Shown here: in pieces, positions 16,789 through 25,320 of the stretch | How the letters are laid out: each line of letters begins with the position of its first letter | Position numbering within the stretch: position 1 is the stretch's first letter | Assembly: GCA_004554585.1 (NCBI GenBank) | Contig: SFLH01000007.1 | Coordinates: 1 to 64,000, forward strand | Length of the DNA: 64,000 nt | DNA from: Clostridiales bacterium | Lineage (GTDB): Bacteria; Bacillota; Clostridia; Oscillospirales; Oscillospiraceae | Direction: 5' to 3' | Position numbers and translations under genes: made by a program | Notes under the pieces: model-generated | The model's database searches: none | Seen by the model: the letters and a program-made list of their open reading frames with translations, nothing else | What the model was told of the DNA's origin: nothing

Positions 16789-17172
16789 TTAGCCGACCCC
16801 CTTCCTTGCCCGGATGCACAGGGTGACATAGCGTCCGATCCCCAGTAGAGCAATGACAAGGCTAATCACATAGGCCAGCAGCACTGCAAAGACAAAGATC
16901 ACCACGCCCAGCACCACATTGCCGGAGAAAATGGCACCCACACCGCCCAAGCCCAATAGGGCTTTCACTGCGTGAAATCCCCACAGGAACATCACTACCA
17001 GCAGCAGAACACCGCCCACCGCGCTGCACAGACTCTGCATCGTGCTCAAGCCCGCCGCTCGGAATACCGCGCTGAGCAAAACCAGCACCAGGCCTGCCGC
17101 CGTCACCCAAACACGCTTGCTCAAGTACTGCATCTGCTCTTCTTCCGTCTGTCCAAACAATTTCTGATACAT
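16789..17172 (-). CDS. small membrane protein, unknown function
   Basis: A 127-residue protein: a charged start (MYQKLFGQTEEEQMQYLSKR), then four hydrophobic helices and a short basic tail. No family recognised. First gene after a promoter whose spacer is filled by a 22-bp palindrome, opposite an HTH regulator gene. Such regulator/membrane-protein pairs often act in stress or self-regulated envelope functions, but nothing specific can be said. Confidence 0.7.
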   Translation of the reverse strand: MYQKLFGQTEEEQMQYLSKRVWVTAAGLVLVLLSAVFRAAGLSTMQSLCSAVGGVLLLVVMFLWGFHAVKALLGLGGVGAIFSGNVVLGVVIFVFAVLLAYVISLVIALLGIGRYVTLCIRARKGVG

Positions 17173-17203
17173 ACTGTTCTCCTTTCTTCAGTCTCTTACA
17201 CGC

Positions 17204-17232
17204 ATTATACCCGATATATCGGGTATAGTCAA
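17204..17232 (-). promoter_or_regulatory. promoter of the membrane operon
   Basis: Minus strand TTGACT (17227-17232), exactly 17 bp, TATAAT (17204-17209). The spacer is occupied by the operator palindrome. Confidence 0.75.
17206..17227. promoter_or_regulatory. 22-bp perfect palindrome, probable operator
   Basis: Half-site TATACCCGATA is followed at once by its exact reverse complement. It lies between the -35 and -10 boxes of the leftward operon and beside the rightward HTH promoter, the classic place for a repressor dimer. The HTH protein at 17279 is the obvious candidate ligand. Confidence 0.7.
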
Positions 17233-17247
17233 CCTATGATTTTCCCA

Positions 17248-17253
17248 TATAAT
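17248..17253 (+). promoter_or_regulatory. -10 box of the HTH gene
   Basis: TATAAT about 30 bp before the start codon; the matching -35 position (17224-17230) overlaps the palindrome and is poor, consistent with regulated expression. Confidence 0.5.
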
Positions 17254-17278
17254 AAGAAGGGAACAGGAGGACGAATCC

Positions 17279-17503
17279 ATGATTGTATATGATCCTCTTT
17301 GGGCCACCATGAAGCGAAAGGGTATTACTACTTACGCGCTGATTAAAAAATACTCCTTCAGCCGGGGTACTTTGGACTCCTTGAAACAAAACCGGAACAT
17401 CTCCACCGCCACCCTCAACGATCTGTGCAACATTCTCTCCTGCCGGGTGGAGGACGTTCTGCTCCACGTCCCGGACCGCGAAAGCGACACAGACTCTGAG
17501 TGA
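17279..17503 (+). CDS. small helix-turn-helix regulator (Cro/C1 type)
   Basis: A 74-residue protein consisting of little more than an HTH domain: KRKGITTYALIKKYSFSRGTLDSLKQNRNISTATLNDLCNILSC is typical of the YozG-like class. An acidic tail follows. ACAGGAGG precedes the ATG. It is transcribed away from two membrane-protein genes, with a 22-bp palindrome in between, and most simply represses both directions. Confidence 0.85.
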   Translation: MIVYDPLWATMKRKGITTYALIKKYSFSRGTLDSLKQNRNISTATLNDLCNILSCRVEDVLLHVPDRESDTDSE

Positions 17504-17540
17504 TCTTCCCCCACGGAAACGGCGGGGAGGATCTTTTTTT
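17502..17540 (+). terminator. terminator of the HTH gene
   Basis: GATCTTCCCC / GGGGAGGATC stem overlapping the stop codon, followed by TTTTTTT. Confidence 0.75.
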
Positions 17541-17627
17541 CTGTCTTTTGACCTGGGACCGCCCCCCTTTTCCTTCGGGCCTTGCTGTGGTATACTGGGG
17601 AAAACATTTGGCAGGAGGACTATTTTT

Positions 17628-18110
17628 ATGGAGATCAGAACCGCTGTGCCGGCGGATGTGGACGCAGTGACCGCCCTGGAGGCCGCCTGCTTCCCGCCGG
17701 CAGAGGCCGCCCCCCGGGCTTCCATGGCCACCCGGCTGGCCGCTTTCCCACACACCTTTTGGCTGCTGTGGGAGGGAGAGGAACTGCTGGCCATGGTCAA
17801 TGGCATGACTGCCAGGGAACGAGACCTGACCGACGAGATGTACGCCGGGGATCAGCTCTACGATCCCCAGGGGCCCTGGCTGATGATCTTCGGGGTGGCC
17901 TCCCGCCCGGACTGCCGGGGCAAAGGCTATCCCAGCCAGCTCATGGAGCGGGCCATCCAGCAGGCCAAGGCCCAGGGCCGGGCGGGGTTGGTGCTCACCT
18001 GCAAGGAACGGCTGCTGCCCTATTACGCAAGGTTCGGCTTTGTCAACGAGGGGGTGTCCTCCTCGGCCCACGGGGGCGCGGTGTGGTACCAGATGCGCTT
18101 GGCCTTTTGA
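17628..18110 (+). CDS. GNAT family N-acetyltransferase
   Basis: A 160-residue acetyl-CoA-dependent transferase. The pyrophosphate-binding motif is DCRGKGYPSQLM (about 102-113), after the strand WLMIFGVASRP, and the C-terminal LLPYYARFGFVNEG matches the family. Substrate unknown. GCAGGAGG lies before the ATG. It sits between the HTH terminator and the coaX promoter, alone on its transcript. Confidence 0.85.
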   Translation: MEIRTAVPADVDAVTALEAACFPPAEAAPRASMATRLAAFPHTFWLLWEGEELLAMVNGMTARERDLTDEMYAGDQLYDPQGPWLMIFGVASRPDCRGKGYPSQLMERAIQQAKAQGRAGLVLTCKERLLPYYARFGFVNEGVSSSAHGGAVWYQMRLAF

Positions 18111-18139
18111 TCCCGCCGGAGGCAGAGGCCATTTCCCCA

Positions 18140-18169
18140 TTGACTTTTTCGGGGGCGGGCCACTATAAT
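18140..18169 (+). promoter_or_regulatory. coaX promoter
   Basis: TTGACT (18140-18145), 18 bp spacer, TATAAT (18164-18169). Confidence 0.7.
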
Positions 18170-18218
18170 AAATAGGAACGGGCCACGCGCCACACCGAAC
18201 AGGGGGGAAGGCACCACC

Positions 18219-19007
18219 ATGATCTTGACCGTTGACATCGGCAACACCACCATCACCACCGGGCTGTACACCCCGGAAGGGACCTTACAGTTCCGGGGCT
18301 CCATCAAAACCGACAAGAACAAGACCCGGGACCAGATCGCCATCGACCTGCTGGACATGTTTCACCTCTACCAGGCCGACCTGCACGGGATCACCGGAGC
18401 GGTGGTCTCCAGCGTGGTGCCCCCCATGACCAGCGCCATGGCCGCCGCCATCGAGCAGCTCAGCGGCGTGCGTCCCATGATCGTGGGGCCGGGGGTGAAA
18501 ACGGGGATGAACATTCTGGCCGAGGTGCACAACCAGCTGGGGGCCGACATCGTGGCCTCCTCAGTGGCCGCCCTGCAAAAGTATCCCCAGCCCATCATCG
18601 TCATCGACATGGGCACGGCCACCACCCTATCCTACCTGGGAGAGAGCACCTACAAAGGCTGCGTCATCATCCCTGGGGTACGCATCGCTGTGGAGGCCCT
18701 CTCCGGCCGGGCCGCCGAGCTGCCCCACATTTCCATCGAGGAGCCCCCCTCCATCTTCGGCCGCTCCACCATCGACGCCATGCGCTCGGGGGTGCTCTAC
18801 GGCAACGCGGGGATGATCGACAGCATGATCCAGCGCATGGAGGAGGCCGCCAAGCCCGTGGCCACGGTGGTCATGACCGGGGGCAACGCCGAGCTCATCC
18901 AGAAATACTGCAAGCGGGAGATCCTCATCGACGAGAACCTCCTGCTGGATGGCCTGTACTACTTGTACCAGAAGAACCAGGACCGCCGCCGAAAAAAAAG
19001 CGACTGA
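18219..19007 (+). CDS. coaX: type III pantothenate kinase
   Basis: A 262-residue ASKHA-fold kinase that phosphorylates pantothenate, the first step of coenzyme A synthesis. DIGNTT (residues 6-11) is the phosphate-binding loop, GADIVASSVAA and IDMGTATTL hold the substrate and catalytic aspartates, and VMTGGNA is the late glycine loop. Length fits CoaX. No CoA or NAD gene is adjacent; it has its own promoter and terminator. Confidence 0.93.
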   Translation: MILTVDIGNTTITTGLYTPEGTLQFRGSIKTDKNKTRDQIAIDLLDMFHLYQADLHGITGAVVSSVVPPMTSAMAAAIEQLSGVRPMIVGPGVKTGMNILAEVHNQLGADIVASSVAALQKYPQPIIVIDMGTATTLSYLGESTYKGCVIIPGVRIAVEALSGRAAELPHISIEEPPSIFGRSTIDAMRSGVLYGNAGMIDSMIQRMEEAAKPVATVVMTGGNAELIQKYCKREILIDENLLLDGLYYLYQKNQDRRRKKSD

Positions 19008-19014
19008 CCTTTCC

Positions 19015-19047
19015 GCCTCCCGCCAGCACATGGCGGGGGGCTTTTTT
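19015..19047 (+). terminator. coaX terminator
   Basis: CCCGCCA / TGGCGGG stem followed by CTTTTTT. Confidence 0.75.
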
Positions 19048-19154
19048 CCCCCTTTGGACCGGGTGGATATGCAGAATATTGCCGTGGATGAGAGGGAGAA
19101 CTGAAAGGGATAAGAAAAAATTTTTCAAAAATCGAAATTTTTTTCGTTTTCCTC

Positions 19155-19183
19155 TTGCAAATATGCAGGATTCTCACTATAAT
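19155..19183 (+). promoter_or_regulatory. aminotransferase promoter
   Basis: TTGCAA (19155-19160), 17 bp spacer, TATAAT (19178-19183). Confidence 0.75.
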
Positions 19184-19237
19184 GTGTCACCGAGAAATGA
19201 ATTGACAGAAAAAATCTTCATTAGGAGGCCTGCTGTT

Positions 19238-20431
19238 ATGAAAGCACTTTCCCAACAAGCCCAGTCTGTTCGGGCATCCACCACCATGGCAATCGATACT
19301 CAGTTCAAGAAGATGCGCGCGGAAGGCATCGACGTAATCGGCTTCAGCGTCGGCGAACCCGACTTCCCCACCCCGGAACACATCAAGCAGGCCGGTATCC
19401 GGGCCATTGAAAACAATCAGACCAAATACACCCCCACCCCCGGCACCCTGGACGTGCGCCAGGCCGTGTCCAAGCGGCTCAAGGAGGACTGGGGCCTGGA
19501 CTACAGCACCGACGAAATCGTGGTCACCGGCGGCGGCAAACCCGTCCTCTACGGCGCCCTGAAAGCCCTGCTGAACCCCGGCGACGAGGTCATCCTCCCC
19601 GCCCCCTACTGGGTGAGCTACTATGAGCTGATCAAAATGACCGGCGGCGTGCCCGTGGTGGTGGAGACCACCGAGGAAGACGGCTTCAACCTCACCCCCG
19701 AGCACCTGAGAGCCGCCATCACCCCCAAGACCAAGGCCATCATCCTCAACAGCCCCTCCAACCCCACAGGGATGATCTACAGCCGGGAGCACCTGCAGGC
19801 CATCGCCCAGGTGTGCACCGAAGCAGATCTGTACGTCATCGCCGACGAGATGTACAGCAAGCTGGTCTTTGACGGCAAGGAGTTCGTCTCCTTCCCCACC
19901 CTCTCCGATGACGCCAAGGCCCGGACCATCCTGGTCAACGGCGCCTCCAAGACCTATGCCATGACCGGCTGGCGCATCGGCTTTGCCGCGGCCAGCAAGG
20001 AGATCATCAAGATCATGAGCAACTACTTCAGCCACAGCCTCTCCGGCACCTGCTCCATCGCCCAGGCGGCGGCGGCAGAGGCCTTTGGCGGTTCTCAGGC
20101 GGAGATCGAAACCATGCGCCAGGAATTTGAGCGGCGCCGCAACTACCTCTATGAGCGCATGTCCCAGATCCCCGGGGTCCATCCCGTCCGGTCCGAGGCC
20201 ACCTTCTATATGCTTATGAACCTGTCCGAGCTCATCGGCAAGACCCTTTACGGCGTGGAGATCCACGACGCCGACGACTTCGCCGATGTCTTCCTCCGGG
20301 AGGGCCTGGTGGCGGTGGTTCCCTGCACCGGCTTCGGCGCCCCCCACTACGTGCGCTGGTCCTTTGCCGTGTCCATGGAGAACATCCAGAAGGGCCTGGA
20401 CCGGCTGGAGTACTTCCTGAAGAACGCCTGA
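19238..20431 (+). CDS. class I pyridoxal-phosphate aminotransferase (AspB type)
   Basis: A 397-residue fold-type I enzyme. FSVGEPDFPTP is the N-terminal substrate loop, NSPSNPTG binds the cofactor, and SKTYAMTGWRIGF carries the catalytic lysine followed by the phosphate-binding arginine region. RWSF near the C-terminus holds the carboxylate-binding arginine. It is closest in style to the aspartate/prephenate aminotransferases of Firmicutes, but the amino acid cannot be fixed. TTAGGAGG precedes ATG 19238, well inside a longer open frame. Confidence 0.9.
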   Translation: MKALSQQAQSVRASTTMAIDTQFKKMRAEGIDVIGFSVGEPDFPTPEHIKQAGIRAIENNQTKYTPTPGTLDVRQAVSKRLKEDWGLDYSTDEIVVTGGGKPVLYGALKALLNPGDEVILPAPYWVSYYELIKMTGGVPVVVETTEEDGFNLTPEHLRAAITPKTKAIILNSPSNPTGMIYSREHLQAIAQVCTEADLYVIADEMYSKLVFDGKEFVSFPTLSDDAKARTILVNGASKTYAMTGWRIGFAAASKEIIKIMSNYFSHSLSGTCSIAQAAAAEAFGGSQAEIETMRQEFERRRNYLYERMSQIPGVHPVRSEATFYMLMNLSELIGKTLYGVEIHDADDFADVFLREGLVAVVPCTGFGAPHYVRWSFAVSMENIQKGLDRLEYFLKNA

Positions 20432-20455
20432 CCCGGCACCCCAAAAAGAAATAGC

Positions 20456-20492
20456 CAGCGGGCCTTCCCACCTGGGAAGGCCCGCTGTTTTT
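20456..20492 (+). terminator. terminator between aminotransferase and spoIVA (both directions)
   Basis: CAGCGGGCCTTCCCA / TGGGAAGGCCCGCTG perfect stem, TTTTT on the plus side; a convergent terminator shared with spoIVA is likely. Confidence 0.85.
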
Positions 20493-20516
20493 CTCCGCGC
20501 CAGACAGCCCATCCCC

Positions 20517-21998
20517 TTAGAGGATGATGCAGATCAGGCCGCCGGAGCCCTCGTTGATGATCTTTTCCAGGGTCTGGCGCATTTTCTCCCGGGCGTCCTC
20601 GGGCATGTGCTTGAGCTTGGAGGCCAGATCCTCGTTGATCAGTTCGTGGAAAGACCGGCCAAAGATGTTGGACTGCCAAATCCGCTGGGGCTCCCCCTCG
20701 AACTCACGCAGCAGGAAGCCCAACATATCCTCCGACTGCTTCTCGCTGCCCACGATGGGCGAGACCTCCGCCTGGATGTCCGCCCGGATCATGTGGATGC
20801 TGGGGGCGTTGGCCCGCAGGCGCACGGCGTAGCGGCTGCCCTGCTTGATGATCTCCGGCTCAGCCAGCTCCAGCTCCTCCGCGTCGGGGATGACGATGCC
20901 ATAGCCGGTGGCCCGGACCTCCTCCATGGCGGCGGCCACCTTCTTATACTGGCTCTGGACCTTGGCCAGCTCCGAGAGCAGGCTGAGCAACTCCCCGTCG
21001 TTGTGGATGGGAAAGCCCGTCTGCTGGGACATGGTCTCGTAAAACAACCGCCGGGGCAGGGAGAGCTTGGCTTGGCAGCTGCCTGCCCCCAGGCGCATGG
21101 CAGTGACCTCGCCGGCGGTGATGTGCTCGCACTGGGCCATCTGCTCCACCGCCGGAGCCACATCCCGGATGCGCCCCAGCTGGCCCATGGTCCCCCGGAT
21201 GCCCCCATAGACCTCCTCCTTGATGGGGTGGTCCCGGGGCAGGGCGTCCACCCAGTCGGGCAGGAAGATCTGGAGCTCCTCCAGAGGGAACTCGAAGAGG
21301 ACCGACTGGAGAACCTCAGTCACCGTGGCTTGGTCCAGATCCAGGCAGCTCACAGCCAGGCAGGTCACATCGTACTGCTGGGCCAGGTCCTGGCGCAGCT
21401 GCTGGGTCTCCGGGGCGTTGGGGCGGGCGGAGTTAAGCAGAAGCAGGAAGGGCTTGCCCAGCTCCTTCAGCTCGGCCACCACCCGGGCCTCCGCCTCTAA
21501 GTAGGACTCCCGGGGCAGGTCGGTGATGGTGCCGTCGGTAGTCACCACCAGGCCGATGGTGGCGTGCTCGGCGATGACCTTCCGGGTGCCGATCTCGGCG
21601 GCCTCGGCCATGGGGATCTCCTGGGGGAACCAGGGGGTGCGGACCATCCGGGGCAGGTCATCCTCCAGCTGGCCCACCGCCCCGGGCACCAGGTAGCCCA
21701 CGCAGTCCACCAGGCGCACCGCGCACGTCCCGCCCCCCTCCAGGTCGATCTGGGCGGCCTCTTCGGGGACGAACTTGGGCTCGGCAGTCATCACCGTCCG
21801 GCCCGAGCCGCTCTGGGGCAGCTCGTCCCGGGCCCGCTGGCGGCGATAGTCGTCCTGGATGTTGGGCAGGACCATGGTCTCCATGAACCGCTGGATGAAG
21901 GTGGACTTCCCCGTCCGGGCCGGGCCCACCACGCCGATGTAGATATCCCCCGCCGTGCGCTGGGCGATATCCTGGTAAATGCTTGTCAGAGTATTCAT
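20517..21998 (-). CDS. spoIVA: stage IV sporulation protein A
   Basis: A 493-residue ATPase that polymerises on the forespore surface as the base layer of the spore coat. The Walker A motif GVVGPARTGKSTF lies at residues 23-35, DCVGYLVPGA follows in the switch region, and the C-terminal end GGLICIIL is the conserved SpoIVA tail that contacts SpoVM. Length equals the Bacillus protein. ATG 21998 has GGAGGA upstream. It is a strong marker of an endospore former. It is probably SigE-dependent, and no sure promoter was read. Confidence 0.95.
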   Translation of the reverse strand: MNTLTSIYQDIAQRTAGDIYIGVVGPARTGKSTFIQRFMETMVLPNIQDDYRRQRARDELPQSGSGRTVMTAEPKFVPEEAAQIDLEGGGTCAVRLVDCVGYLVPGAVGQLEDDLPRMVRTPWFPQEIPMAEAAEIGTRKVIAEHATIGLVVTTDGTITDLPRESYLEAEARVVAELKELGKPFLLLLNSARPNAPETQQLRQDLAQQYDVTCLAVSCLDLDQATVTEVLQSVLFEFPLEELQIFLPDWVDALPRDHPIKEEVYGGIRGTMGQLGRIRDVAPAVEQMAQCEHITAGEVTAMRLGAGSCQAKLSLPRRLFYETMSQQTGFPIHNDGELLSLLSELAKVQSQYKKVAAAMEEVRATGYGIVIPDAEELELAEPEIIKQGSRYAVRLRANAPSIHMIRADIQAEVSPIVGSEKQSEDMLGFLLREFEGEPQRIWQSNIFGRSFHELINEDLASKLKHMPEDAREKMRQTLEKIINEGSGGLICIIL

Positions 21999-22154
21999 AG
22001 ACTGTCTCCTCCGTCTGGGTGGTTTCAGGTTGGCTCCTTCCATCTCTATGCCGCGGGGGGACAGGATAGACCCCGTCCCCTACCGCCTTGCCTTTTCCCC
22101 ACCGATGTGCTATCCTTTTGTCCTGAAAACACCGGGAAAGCGAGGAGATTTTCC

Positions 22155-22754
22155 ATGGATCTGAACCGACTGCAAGACCATTTGGAGCGGGCCGGCTTTG
22201 CCGTGGTCCGCTGTCCCACCGGCCAGGCCGCCAAGGATTACCTGGCCGCCCGCCTGACGGGCAAGACCATCGGCATGGGTGGCAGCGTCACCCTTCGGGA
22301 CCTGGGGCTGTACGAGGCCCTGTGCCAGAGCAACACCGTCTATTGGCACTGGATCACCCCCGGCCAGGAGACCCTGGCCAAGGCGGCCGCTGCCCAGGTC
22401 TACCTCACCAGCGTCAACGGCGTGGCCGAGACGGGCGAGCTGGTGAACATCGACGGCACCGGCAACCGGATCTCCGCCGCCGCCGGCGCCCATGAGCTGG
22501 TATGCTATCTGGTGGGGCGGAACAAGGTGGCCGAGACCTTGGACCAGGCCCTCTGGCGGGCCCGGAACATCGCCGCCCCCTTAAACGCCCGCCGCCTCAA
22601 CCGCAAGACCCCCTGTGCCCAGGGGGAGGAGCTCAAGTGCCACGACTGCCGCAGCCCCGAGCGCATCTGCAACGGCCTGTCGGTCCTCTGGCGTCCTCTG
22701 GGCGGGGCCCAGGAAACCTTGGTCCTGCTCATTGACGAGGACCTGGGCTATTGA
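22155..22754 (+). CDS. LUD domain protein (LutC/YkgG-like)
   Basis: A 199-residue single-domain protein. GKTIGMGGSVTLRDLGLYEAL and the end SVLWRPLGGAQETLVLLIDEDLGY match the LUD fold of lactate-utilisation proteins, and NIDGTGNRISA is its phosphate-like loop. A cysteine group (CAQGEELKCHDCRSPERIC) resembles a metal site seen in stand-alone clostridial members. LutA and LutB partners are absent here, so a role in lactate oxidation is not supported. GAGGAG precedes the ATG; divergent from spoIVA. Confidence 0.8.
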   Translation: MDLNRLQDHLERAGFAVVRCPTGQAAKDYLAARLTGKTIGMGGSVTLRDLGLYEALCQSNTVYWHWITPGQETLAKAAAAQVYLTSVNGVAETGELVNIDGTGNRISAAAGAHELVCYLVGRNKVAETLDQALWRARNIAAPLNARRLNRKTPCAQGEELKCHDCRSPERICNGLSVLWRPLGGAQETLVLLIDEDLGY

Positions 22755-22758
22755 CGGC

Positions 22759-22792
22759 AAAGGGGAAGGCCTCTAGGGGCCTTCCCCTTTGG
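22759..22792 (+). terminator. terminator after the LUD gene
   Basis: AAGGGGAAGGCC / GGCCTTCCCCTT stem with loop TCTAGG, then TT. Confidence 0.7.
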
Positions 22793-22892
22793 CCTCTCTC
22801 CGGCGGGCCAGCGCAAGCTGGGACTTCCCTCCTGCCGGCAACTATGGTATACTATAAGTTCCTTCCCAATTATCCCAAGGAGGCGAGGAAGC

Positions 22893-23999
22893 ATGCACTA
22901 TCGAAACTGTATGGACTATCTTCAGATCCGGGGGGTGCTGCCCTTTTCCATCGCCCCCTTCTGCCCGGTAGACAACCTGATTCTGTCCACCTGCGCCTAC
23001 CTCCCCTTTGAGGAGGTTCTGCCCCCCCTGGCACAGGACAGCTGGGTCCCCCTGCCCCAGGCCGCCCAGGCCCTTATGCAGCAGCCCGACTGGGACGCCG
23101 TGGGCCTGATCATGGCCAAGGACACCCCCCAGCTCCTCCTGCTGGCCGCCCAGAGCGACCGCTTTTCCCAGGTCCAGGTGGGTCTGTGCCAGGCGGTGCG
23201 GGAGGAGGACACCCAGTTTGCCGCCCTCACCTGGCGCCTGCCCGACGGCACCCACTACGTGTCCTTCCGGGGCACCGACGACTCTCTGGTGGGCTGGAAG
23301 GAGTGCTTCGCCATGAGCTACGACTTCCCCGTCCCCGCCCAGGCCCTGGCCCAGGACTACCTGGTCCAGGCCGCCCGGCACTGCCCGGGCCAGCTGCGGG
23401 TGGGGGGCCACTCCAAGGGGGGCAATCTGGCCGTGTGGGCGGCGGTCCACGCCCCCCAGCAGGTCCAGGACCGGATCTGCCAGGTCTACAGCAATGACGG
23501 CCCCGGCTTCAACCAGGACCTGACCACCTCTCCCGCCTACCAGGCTCTGGCCGGGCGGCTGGTCACCTACGTGCCCCAGGCCTCCCTGGTGGGCACCCTG
23601 CTGCACCAGGACCCGGAGGCCATCGTCATCCGCAGCCACGGGGTAGGCACCGTGGGCCAGCACGACCCCTTCTCCTGGCAGGTCCACGGCACGGAATTTC
23701 TCCCCCTGCCCCGCCGCTCCCGCCGGGGAGAGCGGGAGACCGCCGGCTTCCAGGGCTGGGTGGACTCCATGAACCCCGCCGAGCGGGAGGAGTTCACCGA
23801 GGTCTTTTTCTCCCTGCTGGCCGCCTCCCAGGCCGAGACTCTCTCCGAGCTCTCCCAGGGCTGGGCCGACAGCGCCCTGGCCGTGGTCCGGGCCTACGCC
23901 GACCTGCCCAGCCAGGTCCGCCGGGACATGCTGGACTTCCTCTGGCGCTTCCTGGTGAACATGAGCACCGCCGGGGCCTCCTCCGGCCGCCGGCCATAA
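22893..23999 (+). CDS. DUF2974 (Mbeg1-like) alpha/beta hydrolase
   Basis: A 368-residue protein. GGHSKGGNLA (about 169-178) is the nucleophile elbow of a lipase-like hydrolase with serine as nucleophile, and VSFRGTDDSLVGWKED-like sequence before it is the oxyanion region seen in class 3 lipases. This combination defines the DUF2974/Mbeg1-like family of Firmicutes. No signal peptide, so it acts in the cytoplasm; substrate unknown. AAGGAGG precedes the ATG and TATACT (about 22849) may be its -10 box. Confidence 0.85.
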   Translation: MHYRNCMDYLQIRGVLPFSIAPFCPVDNLILSTCAYLPFEEVLPPLAQDSWVPLPQAAQALMQQPDWDAVGLIMAKDTPQLLLLAAQSDRFSQVQVGLCQAVREEDTQFAALTWRLPDGTHYVSFRGTDDSLVGWKECFAMSYDFPVPAQALAQDYLVQAARHCPGQLRVGGHSKGGNLAVWAAVHAPQQVQDRICQVYSNDGPGFNQDLTTSPAYQALAGRLVTYVPQASLVGTLLHQDPEAIVIRSHGVGTVGQHDPFSWQVHGTEFLPLPRRSRRGERETAGFQGWVDSMNPAEREEFTEVFFSLLAASQAETLSELSQGWADSALAVVRAYADLPSQVRRDMLDFLWRFLVNMSTAGASSGRRP

Positions 24000-24021
24000 A
24001 CCCCTTCCCATCCAACCCGCT

Positions 24022-24046
24022 GCCCCGCCTTGGGCGGGGCCTTTCT
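24022..24046 (+). terminator. weak terminator hairpin
   Basis: GCCCCGCC / GGCGGGGC with a 3-nt loop then CTTTCT, just before the dehydratase start; read-through is possible. Confidence 0.45.
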
Positions 24047-24057
24047 CAGGAGATTCT

Positions 24058-25320
24058 ATGAATATCATCGAACAATTCGGCGCCAAAGTGGGCGACCTGT
24101 CCCAAAACGACCCCCACCGGGCTCGTCAGCTGCTGGCTGCCGGTTTTCGGGCCAACGGCCTGAAAAATAAACTGGCCCCCAAGGGGGCCTCCAAGTCCGA
24201 CCGGATGCTCTTCCAGCTGGTCAACCAGGCCATGATCCGCTGTCTGACCAGCCCCCAGCGCAACGTGATGGTCAGCCTCTTCACCCCCTGTGAGATGCTC
24301 CATCTCCAGGGACTAGGGCCCTATTCCTGCGAGGGCTTTTCCAGCTACCTCTCCGGCTCCATGGCCGAGCAGCCCTTTCTGCGCCAGGCCGAGGACACCG
24401 GCATCCCCAACAGCCTGTGCTCCTATCATAAGGTGTTCATCGGGGCGGCCCAGCAGGGCCTGATGCCCAAGCCCCGGTTCATCCTGTCCACCTCCCTGGC
24501 CTGCGACGCCAACACCCTCACCTTCCGCCACCTGTCCGCCTTTTACGACGTGCCCCACTTCAACATCGACGTGCCCTTCGAGTCCTCCCCCCAGGCGGTG
24601 GACTACGTGGCCGGCCAGCTGCGGCAGATGGGAGAATTTCTCACCCAGCAGACGGGCATCCCCGTGGATGAGGGGGAACTGGCCCGGGCAGTGGCCCGCA
24701 GCCAGCGGACCATGGGCCTGTTCGACCGCACCCTCCGCCGCCGGGCGGGCAAGCTTATCCGCAGTGACTTAACCAGCGAACTCTTCCGCACCGCCGCCTT
24801 CCACTTTCTGTTGGGCCTGCCCGAGACCGAGGCTTATGTCCGCCAGCTGGCCCGGGAAGTGGAGACCGCTCCCCCGGCCCGGGGCAAGCAGATCCTGTGG
24901 ATTCACACCACCCCCTACTGGGTGGCTCCCCTGCGCCAGCTTTTTGCCCAGAGCACCCGGGTCCAGATTGCCGCCTGCGACATGAGCTACGAGGGCATCG
25001 TGGACGCCGACCCCACCAAGCCCTATGAGGCCATGGCCCGCCGCCTGGTCTACTCCCCCTTCAACGGCCCCGCCCAGCGGCGCATCCAGCGGGCCCTGGA
25101 GATGGCCGAGACCGTGCAGGCCCAGGGGGCCATCTGGTTCTGTCACTGGGGCTGCAAGCACACCTTGGGAGGCGCCCGCCTGGGCAAGAAAGCCTTTGAG
25201 GCCGCCGGTCTGCCCACCCTGCTGCTGGACGGCGACAGCTGTGACCGGGCCTTCGGCGGCGAGGGCCAGGCCGCCACCCGGGTGGAAGCCTTTTTGGAAG
25301 TATTGGAGGGCATGGCATGA
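24058..25320 (+). CDS. 2-hydroxyacyl-CoA dehydratase-family protein (double-cubane type), subunit 1
   Basis: A 420-residue member of the HgdB/FldBC family, whose radical enzymes remove water from 2-hydroxyacyl-CoA or, in double-cubane proteins, reduce small molecules. Conserved cysteines occur in FTPCEML, NSLCSYHK, LACDANTL and HWGCKHTL, suitable for iron-sulfur ligation. The stop overlaps the next start (ATGA), so the two proteins are made together. The neighbour carries a second dehydratase-like half and the ATP-dependent activase. Substrate unknown. Confidence 0.85.
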   Translation: MNIIEQFGAKVGDLSQNDPHRARQLLAAGFRANGLKNKLAPKGASKSDRMLFQLVNQAMIRCLTSPQRNVMVSLFTPCEMLHLQGLGPYSCEGFSSYLSGSMAEQPFLRQAEDTGIPNSLCSYHKVFIGAAQQGLMPKPRFILSTSLACDANTLTFRHLSAFYDVPHFNIDVPFESSPQAVDYVAGQLRQMGEFLTQQTGIPVDEGELARAVARSQRTMGLFDRTLRRRAGKLIRSDLTSELFRTAAFHFLLGLPETEAYVRQLAREVETAPPARGKQILWIHTTPYWVAPLRQLFAQSTRVQIAACDMSYEGIVDADPTKPYEAMARRLVYSPFNGPAQRRIQRALEMAETVQAQGAIWFCHWGCKHTLGGARLGKKAFEAAGLPTLLLDGDSCDRAFGGEGQAATRVEAFLEVLEGMA

